A stretch of DNA of 64,000 bases, from positions 98,274,536-98,338,535 of the forward strand of contig NC_092628.1 in the NCBI RefSeq assembly GCF_039555335.1. The letters are read 5' to 3'. Source of the stretch: Amphiura filiformis (lineage: Eukaryota; Echinodermata; Ophiuroidea; Amphilepidida; Amphiuridae). Below are positions 24,625-64,000 of the stretch, piece by piece. Numbering within the stretch: position 1 is the first letter of the stretch; each line of letters opens with the position of its first letter. Below the pieces are notes generated by a model. The model was not told where the DNA came from, ran no database searches, and saw nothing but the letters and a program-made list of their open reading frames with translations. Made by a program: the position numbers and the translations under genes.

Positions 24625-25925
24625 TGACAAACAAGGCGGTTCTCGAACCACGAGTCTCGCCTGCTTTCGCGATTACTTTTGGTAGAGGTAAATGAATTTG
24701 GTGGTTATCGGCTGGGCACGATTATCTGGCTGATGGTGACCGTACCCACCAAGTTTCATGCCCGTACAACAGTTTTGCTAATTTGACCTCAGATGACCCC
24801 TGGTGACCTCGAAATGACCTTCCAAAAATTTGGCTTTAAATGTTGACTGTACCCACCAAGATTCATGCCCGACCAACAGTTTTTACTAATTTGACCTCAG
24901 ATGACCCCTGGTGACCTCGAAATGACCTTCCAAAAATTTGGCTTGAAATGTTGACCGTACCCACCAAGTTTCATGCCCATTACAACAGTTTGTACTAAAT
25001 TTGACCTCAGATGACCCCTGGTGACCTTGAAATGACCTTCCAAAAATTGGGCTTTAAATGTTGACTGTACCCACCAAGTTTCATGCCCAGACAACAGTTT
25101 TTACTTATTTGACCTCAGATGACCCCTAGTGACCTCGAAACCACCTTCCAAAAATTTGGCTTTAAATGTTGACTGTACCCACCAAGTTTCATGCCATTAC
25201 AACAGTTCTTACTTAATTTGACCTCAGATGACCCCTGGTGACCTTGAAATGACCTTCCAAAAATTTGGCTTTAAATGTTGACTGGACCCACCAAGTTTCA
25301 TGCCCATACAACAGTTTTTACTAATTTGACCTCAGATGACCCCTGGTGACCTTGAAATGACCTTCCAAAAATTTGGCTTTAAATGTTGACTGTACCCACC
25401 AAGTTTCATGCTCGTACAACAGTTTTACTAATTTGACCTCAGATGACCCCTGGTGACCTTGAAATGACCTTCCAAAAATTTGGCTTTAAATGTTGACTGT
25501 ACCAACCAAGTTTCATGCCCATACGACAGTTTTACTAATTTGACCTCAGATGACCCCTGGTGACCTTGAAATGACCTTCCAAAAATTTGGCTTTAAATGT
25601 TGACTGTACCAACCAAGTTTCATGCCCATACGACAGTTTTTACTAATTTGACCTCAGATGACCCCTACATGACCTCAGTGACCTTGACGCACTAACCAAT
25701 ACAAACCGGTTCTGTCTCGGGTCAAGATGCACCCACCCACCAAGTTTGAGGAACGTATGCGACTCATAGTCTCCGAGAAAATAGGCGGAAGGCAAACTTT
25801 AACCAAAACTTTAACCAAATTTGTCACATACACACACACACACACACACCCGCCCCTACACACATACACACATACATACGGAAAAGTGATTATATAGTCT
25901 CCTGCCTTATCAGGCGAGACAAAAA
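24625..25925. mobile_element. Minisatellite-cored element with complementary ends
   Basis: GTCTCGCCTG near 24653 and CAGGCGAGAC near 25912 are perfect 10-bp inverted repeats. The right one forms a hairpin (GTCTCCTGCCTTATCAGGCG). Between them are nine tandem units of about 108 bp (24740-25680) and a CA microsatellite (about 25829-25850). This recalls non-autonomous Helitron-like elements with tandem-repeat cores, but assignment needs comparison with other copies. Confidence 0.6.
24740..25680. repeat. Minisatellite, nine units of about 108 bp
   Basis: The motif ACCAAGTTTCATGCCC recurs at intervals of 107-110 bp from about 24747 to 25610, each followed by TTTGACCTCAGATGACCCC. Adjacent units differ by few bases. 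Confidence 0.9.
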
Positions 25926-26167
25926 CTGAAGGGCAGCCAACCATATTTCTATTTGGTGGTGTGAGATCATGCTAGCCATGAGTTCACTCAAGTCATAGTA
26001 CATGCCTGCTAAGAAAGCATTCACCATACATAAGTTAAATCATGTCTATCACATGCAATCATACATGTAGCAGCTAATGGACATGTCTTTCTGCTACTGA
26101 GGCATTGATATTTGCAATACTTACAATTACCAAACCCAAATTCTAAAATAATTTGAGAGTTCCAAAC

Positions 26168-26268
26168 CTGTAATGCATTTTAGATACGAATAGCTTAGAA
26201 TTCTTCTCCAGGAATAGTTGAGCTTCTTCTTTATGTTGACAAAGTAAGATCGTTTGATAGATTTCAAA
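26168..26268 (-). CDS. Candidate internal exon of an unidentified gene
   Basis: 101 nt open after an AG (CATCGGACTAG), reading FEIYQTILLCQHKEEAQL and then FLEKNSKLFVSKMHYR, then a weak donor GTTTGG. The helical composition resembles a TPR-type segment. Possible upstream exons: 27193-27136 (58 nt, reading VGQSSWTRYKQSPAPK, donor GTAACT, phase compatible) and a segment ending at 27856 (FSFENHSYHDLISKEF, donor GTAAGA). The three cannot all join in one frame, the polypyrimidine tracts are poor, and no complete gene emerges. It may be a transposon relic. Confidence 0.3.
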
Positions 26269-26789
26269 CTAGTCCGATGGTGAACTGTTGAAACCCTCAA
26301 TTTGTGTCATATGTCATGAGTACCCGTCACCACAGCCCAATATGCAATTCATTGTTTTTTGTACTTAGAATGAAGTCAGTACACCTGTGGACATCATTTG
26401 TATTTCGATCATGCCCAAAGAGAAAGGCTTTACTCATTTTAGTCCCATGCCAAAGTGGTTATTCTGTCCAGGTGTCTCTTCACAAGTGTCAAAAGAAGAG
26501 AATGGTGTTACTTTTTAAGTGATTGCAACAATTGTAATACAAAACCTCAGCTTTAATTATGTGCTTAAAAACATCCAATTTGAGTGTAGCGTGTGAATAT
26601 TAATGGTCCTACTTACAAAGCTAGACTAAAATGCACATGAGCCAGTGAATACAATTAGTCCATTTTATGAATACAAGTCATTGTGACTGGTCATGGTATA
26701 TAATTAAATACAACTCCATTTATACTAAGTTTGTGATATGGGAAAAGATGCCCAGTGAGTTACAGGTTGATTTAGAAGGGTCAAAACTT

Positions 26790-27010
26790 AGTTATAAACC
26801 CTAATCCTTACCATAACCCTAAACTTCACCCTAACACTATCATATCACATTAGCCATTATCGTAAACCTAAACATGACCCCAACTCTAATCCGAACTCTG
26901 ACCCTAACCTAACCTAACCCTATACCTAAAACTAACCCTAATGCTAACTCTAACCTTATTCCTAACCTTAATCTAAAATACCCTAAACTTGAACTGTAAC
27001 CCTTTTTAAA
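26790..27010. repeat. Degenerate telomere-like (CCCTAA) repeat
   Basis: Many imperfect copies of CCCTAA and AACCCTAAAC with spacers. Related degenerate TTAGGG-type blocks lie near 38080-38220, 44160-44260 and 63440-63540. The last three are part of the tandem EGF-unit duplication. Confidence 0.7.
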
Positions 27011-27469
27011 CCCTTGAGACCAATGGGCTGATCCCACCCAAGGTACAATATTGCTTTTCATCTGGATCCAATGTGAGGCAGCTTATTGGTGATATTACAG
27101 CATAAAGTATTTGGTGTCTATGGAGGAGGAGTTACTTCCAGGGCCTTTGGTGCCGGGCTCTGCTTATATCTGGTCCAACTACTCTGTCCAACCCTGCAAC
27201 ATGAAAATAAATTATTACATGAGTTATTGATTAGCTGTATCACAAATCATTCCAAATGTACACTCTCTATGACTAGATCATATTAATGTCCAAAGAATCA
27301 GATTTTTCAATTAGGTATTTGCAATTTCATAAGCATTATAGCATCATGAATATAAATTCTTGAAGGAATCCATCAGGGTTGTAAAAATCATGTCATCATC
27401 TTGCGAAGACCAATGACTTGACAGCTTTACCTAGTGATAAGACTTCTTTTCAAAACATAATCTACATAA

Positions 27470-27755
27470 AAAAAAGGTTAAATCCTTCCCAAGCCTTTCG
27501 CCCATTGGCGGCGCCTACCTCCGCTTTCATAACCCTAGGCCACATGTCTGCAAGCAGAAAAGCTACAGCAGGGGTTAGTCCACTGGTAGCCATGTGTTTA
27601 ACTTTCCCTACTCCATTCTTTCAATGCCGAACGCCTGGCAAGAAGGCAGTAGGTACCATTTTTAAAGCCTTTGGTATGGCCCGGCCGGGATTCGAACCCG
27701 CGACCTCCAGATCGTGAGGCGGACGCTCTAACCACTAGGCCACCACGCTGGTAAT
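27470..27755 (-). mobile_element. tRNA-derived SINE with 15-bp target duplication
   Basis: The tRNA-like head at 27755-27682 (minus) has an A box (TGGCCTAGTGG) and B box (GGGTTCGAATCCC). The body runs to 27470 and ends in an A/T-rich tail. ACATAATCTACATAA flanks it exactly at 27455-27469 and 27756-27770, which defines the insertion. The intact boxes and perfect duplication point to a young copy. Confidence 0.9.
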
Positions 27756-27959
27756 ACATAATCTACATAACACATCTTAATACTTGCATTTTAGAAGAAA
27801 ACAACAACAAAATAAAAAGATATTTGAGAGAATGCAATTTGCCAATATATCTTACCCATTGATGTTTTATGCTACAAAATTCCTTGGAAATGAGGTCATG
27901 ATAGGAGTGATTTTCAAAAGAAAATTCAGAGCAACTTGTGAATAGTGGTTGCCACCCCA

Positions 27960-28797
27960 GCCTTAAACCTAACCCTAAACCCTCATCTCTTTGATCCCAA
28001 TCCTAATATTTTAGGATGGTGGCACTTATTCTAAATTCTTATTCAAAATTGGCCACAACCAAGGGCTAAGTTACAGGGACCACCTAGCCAGGGGAAGGGG
28101 GAAAGTCCTGCTGATAGACGGTTGTTGTCAACAATTTAACATTTAGAGAATAAAGGTATTGTTTTTAGCCACTGGAGTGCATCTATCATCTCATATAACA
28201 CGGGCGACATCATTATTTTAAGTAAAACAATGAGGCGAGGTTCATTCATAAACATTTCAATTCAAATAAAAATATCATAAGTATTACAAATTTTAATCAA
28301 ATTAAATCCTACATTTGGCAAGGAATCATACCTAGGGCTTAAAATCGATCAGTCCCGTTGTTGCTATATATGCGCCTCCGATTGGTTCAAATAGCGAGTA
28401 CGCGTATCGCGTCGATCCACACGCGCTGACCCGTGTGATAACGTGTCATATCACGTTGGTAAGAACCAATAAGATTACAGGAACATTCTCAAGTGTTTTA
28501 AGAATTTTTAATTGATGGCCCGAACATTTTTAGAAGCACATTCAAGAAGTTAAAAGGTGGGGTGGTGGAGAGATAAAGAAATTTTCACCAATTATCTTTT
28601 TTCATATGTGACTACATTACATTGTAATACAACAATGCACTATACCACCAACAATGCACATTAAAAATAGTATTTTAAGCTTTTGTCCCGGTATTTCGAG
28701 CTGGGGGAACTTGCACCCCTGCCCCTCCCACCCCCTCCGGTCGGTATGCCTCCAGCACAAGGAAAGACATTTTGGCAAAATCCCAATCTCTGCTATG
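27960..28797. other. Downstream flank of the fibropellin-like gene
   Basis: Contains a short CCCTAA-like stretch (near 27965), an ACGCGT-rich segment with inverted CCAAT motifs (28370-28470), and a minus-strand ATTAAA at 28507-28512. The ATTAAA could be the poly(A) signal for the gene that stops at 28798 (3' UTR near 290 nt). No exon is recognised. Confidence 0.4.
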
Positions 28798-61458
<32,661 letters not shown>

Positions 61459-61780
61459 CTAAAAATAAACAAAAGGTACTTTATAAACATTGTTACCTTT
61501 CTCATGTAACCACATATCACTGGCTGTCATCACATACAGCACCATTTCATTAATAGTTGGGGTTCATTTTAATGCCATATATCAACCCCTGGTATCACCC
61601 AAACATTTAAATGCTGTTGGTTGCATGCTTAATGCCAACTTGATCAAAAGAATAACCTAATTTTTTAATGCAAATGAACAAAATAATGACTGTCATCAGT
61701 TTACATAAAAATGGCTTTGGGCCTGACTTAAGACTTGCTAATACAATAAAAAAGGTTGTGGTATAAGGACTAGCCCTTAA

Positions 61781-62436
61781 GGGCTGGGGTATGAACGTTT
61801 GGACAGTATTTATTGTGGGACATTAGAGCACATCAGACATATCGAATAGCATTCTGAATTATGAAGAATGTCATTCTGATATCAAATAATTTTGATTTTT
61901 TGAAATTCGCAATTCAATACACATTTTATGGCAAATCATTAAAATTGATATTTTTGATATTTAACAGTACTTGAAGTAAACTTTATAAATCTGATGATTT
62001 ATACTTAAAGTGTATGTAGGTGGGATGAAAAGCCGACGATCAATTGAAAATTTTGACCTTTTCGTATTGAAGATATGGATTTTTTTTTTTTAAAACACCA
62101 AAAAAAATTAGGTCTTTTTGGGAAAAAAATCCATATCTTCAATATGATAGGTCAAAATTTTCAATTGACCGTCGGCTTTTCCTCCCTGCTACATACACTT
62201 TAAGAATATGTCATTAGATTTATATAATTTACTTCGAGGACTGTTATATATCAAAAATTTGAAAAATTTTATAATTTGTCATAACATTTGTATTATATTG
62301 CTATCTTCAAAAAATGATTATTTAATATCAGAAAGACATGCTTCAGTATTCAGAATGCAATTCGATAGGTCTGAGGTGCTCTCATGTCCCACAAAAAATA
62401 CTGTCGAAACTTAATAAACGCTTCATTTTAGATCCC
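61781..62436. mobile_element. TTAA-flanked foldback MITE, copy 3, with an empty site in unit A
   Basis: 656 bp between TTAA at 61777-61780 and 62437-62440, in the reverse orientation to copies 1 and 2 (starts GGGCTGGGGTATG, ends TAGATCCC). Unit A at 43141-43160 reads TAGCCCTTAACTTCACATTC, an uninterrupted site with a single TTAA. Confidence 0.92.
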
Positions 62437-62677
62437 TTAACTTGACACTCAGCTCAATAAGTGGATCCTGGATTACTCTATCGGAAATCAGTTTGTACCA
62501 AAATTCTTTTCCACAAGGTAATAGGCGTATTGCATAACAGTAGATACAGCACAGAAGTTAATCCATGATCTCCTGTGTTATGCAATTTGCATATTGTAAT
62601 GTGAAGGAAATCCAGTACAAATCGACAGAAACCCAGAATCCATGTATAGACAGACATACTCTGACAACACTACTTAA

Positions 62678-62900
62678 CCCCATGGGCACTTCCAGCCAAA
62701 TTATCTGCCTCTAAAAACTATTTTGATTGGTTACAATGAGGGGTATATCATGTATAGTAGAGCCAATCAGAGGTATTAATAATAATAGTCAGTAGGGTTG
62801 CAGAGATTAAGCTTAAAATTGGTCAGAGATCTAAGCTGTGATTACATCATGTAATTAACCAATCAGGGGCTCTGTAAGAAAGGCAGTAGTGCCCATGGGG
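62678..62900. mobile_element. TTAA-flanked MITE (unit B copy)
   Basis: CCCCATGGGCACT to AGTGCCCATGGGG with TTAA at 62674-62677 and 62901-62904. Orthologous to 43384-43618 in unit A. Degenerate relatives sit near 40553 and 59683. Confidence 0.8.
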
Positions 62901-63167
62901 TTAAATCAAAACATCAGTGATCATGGTGAAACAACACTTTGTAACATCAAATACAAATGAAATGTGCAAAGGCCAATATATTTATGAACGTGTATTACTT
63001 CTTGGGAGATAAATTAGACAAAATGATGCACGCATGCTGATGTTGATGCGTCTATAATGCACGAGCCCCAAAATAAATTTGGTCTTGATAGGTGTTGTCA
63101 TCACAGCAGTTTCAAACTATTTCACTGCACAATAAAGGTGTCCCTAAAATAGTATACCAAAATCATT

Positions 63168-64000
63168 TAATACCCTTCCCCCAAACTACCAAAAATGTAA
63201 AAATGTCTTGCCTTCTTTTGGCTTATCAAATATTGCTAGTCCACCCCATTTTTACTCTCCCAAAGGCACATGACTAATTGTTCTGCCCTTAAAAAATACA
63301 TTTTACAAGAACATATTGTACCTTACATAATAGGTTATGCTCGCTATAATTTCACTTCTTTCTATGTATGCCTCTGGACGAAACGAGGAGAAAAATTCAG
63401 AAACCAATAAAAGGATCACGTTGGAGAGAACAAGTCTTTAGGGTTATTGGTTTAGGGTTAGATAAAGGGTTAGGATATAGGATTAGGATATTAGGGTTAG
63501 GATGTAGGGTTGGATTTATGGCTACACAGGATTAAGGTTAGGCAAAGATAGATCTCCAAACAATAAGTACCCATGTTTTCATGCTTTTTCAAAGTTTTAT
63601 CTCACTAACACAATAAAAAAATAATCCTTATATTACAATTTTTGGTATTACAATTTTTGGTTTTCTATCTGAACTTTGAATTGACAATGCAATGTAAACA
63701 TGGAACTCATCATTGTGAGATGATTTTGAGCCTTTAATTATAATGTCATTATTCTGGGCTATAGAGAAAATCAATAGAATGTGTTTAGCATGAAGCAGCC
63801 ATTCAAATCTGTTTCACATAAATGTTCTTGCTCTCACACTATGATATAATATACAAGCAGAAACAAAGTCAATGAAAACACAACGATACAGTGTAATGAT
63901 GTATATTTATACATAGCGGTGAATGTAAGAATGCAAATTAAACTTCTACGCTACTACAATTTGGTTCAACCAGCGTCTTCAGCGGATGTTATTGTTCTGA
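63168..64000. repeat. Tandem duplication unit C (runs off the window)
   Basis: From TTTAATACCCTTCCCCC the sequence again follows units A and B: the CATGACTA segment, a degenerate TTAGGG block (63440-63540) and the start of the hairpin at 63964. More EGF exons are expected just past the window end. Confidence 0.8.

Noticed and set aside
24740..25680. CRISPR-like regular repeat array
   Set aside because: The 108-bp units are contiguous with no unique spacers, and the DNA is animal; it is a minisatellite.
25675..25944. Open stretch over the CA repeat and the minisatellite end
   Set aside because: It reads through microsatellite sequence (VCVCV-type repeats), a compositional artefact.
26790..27010. 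A chromosome end (telomere)
   Set aside because: The repeats are degenerate and gene sequence continues on both sides; an interstitial relic only.
27682..27755. A genuine tRNA gene on the minus strand
   Set aside because: The pol III boxes are good but the stems do not fold as a tRNA and a SINE body plus target duplication surrounds it.

Overview
The window is animal nuclear DNA: intron-rich, AT-rich, with split genes, tRNA-derived SINEs, broken LINEs and many foldback or MITE-type elements. The strongest clue to the organism is a minus-strand gene encoding at least 14 EGF-like repeats followed by an avidin-like domain. That combination is the hallmark of the fibropellins of sea urchins, so an echinoderm (or at least an ambulacrarian) is most likely. 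No species is claimed.

Layout. 100-946: 3' part of a broken LINE. 2764-8439 (minus): a complete nine-exon gene for a 311-aa protein I cannot name; every splice junction is GT-AG and phase-consistent. 8990-9310: SINE. 9533-11220: a TIR element carrying a nested hAT-like MITE. 11320-14237: a giant palindrome split by a 1,040-bp element with a TTAT duplication. 16066-22353: foldback elements, including a 2.38-kb direct duplication whose copies are separated by 102 bp of open, coding-looking sequence. 24.2-25.9 kb: MITE and a minisatellite-cored element. 26.1-27.9 kb: weak candidate exons, telomere-like degenerate repeat and a SINE with a 15-bp target duplication.

28798-61458 (minus, 5' end outside the window): the fibropellin-like gene. 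Two avidin exons and 14 EGF exons are all phase 1-1, so exons can be duplicated or lost without breaking the frame. Four EGF exons at 39.8-42.9 kb recur with introns at 58.9-61.5 kb, and a third unit starts at about 63.1 kb. This is a tandem array of roughly 6-kb units, each adding four EGF domains. The middle unit is swollen by about 12.8 kb of nested inverted-repeat elements (45294-58106). Insertions private to one unit (a SINE in A, a TTAA-flanked MITE in B) postdate the duplication; a shared MITE predates it.

The two genes share the minus strand but show no functional link. The fibropellin-like product should be secreted, probably to the extracellular matrix; family members form the apical lamina and hyaline layer around embryos. 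Everything else is mobile or repeat DNA.
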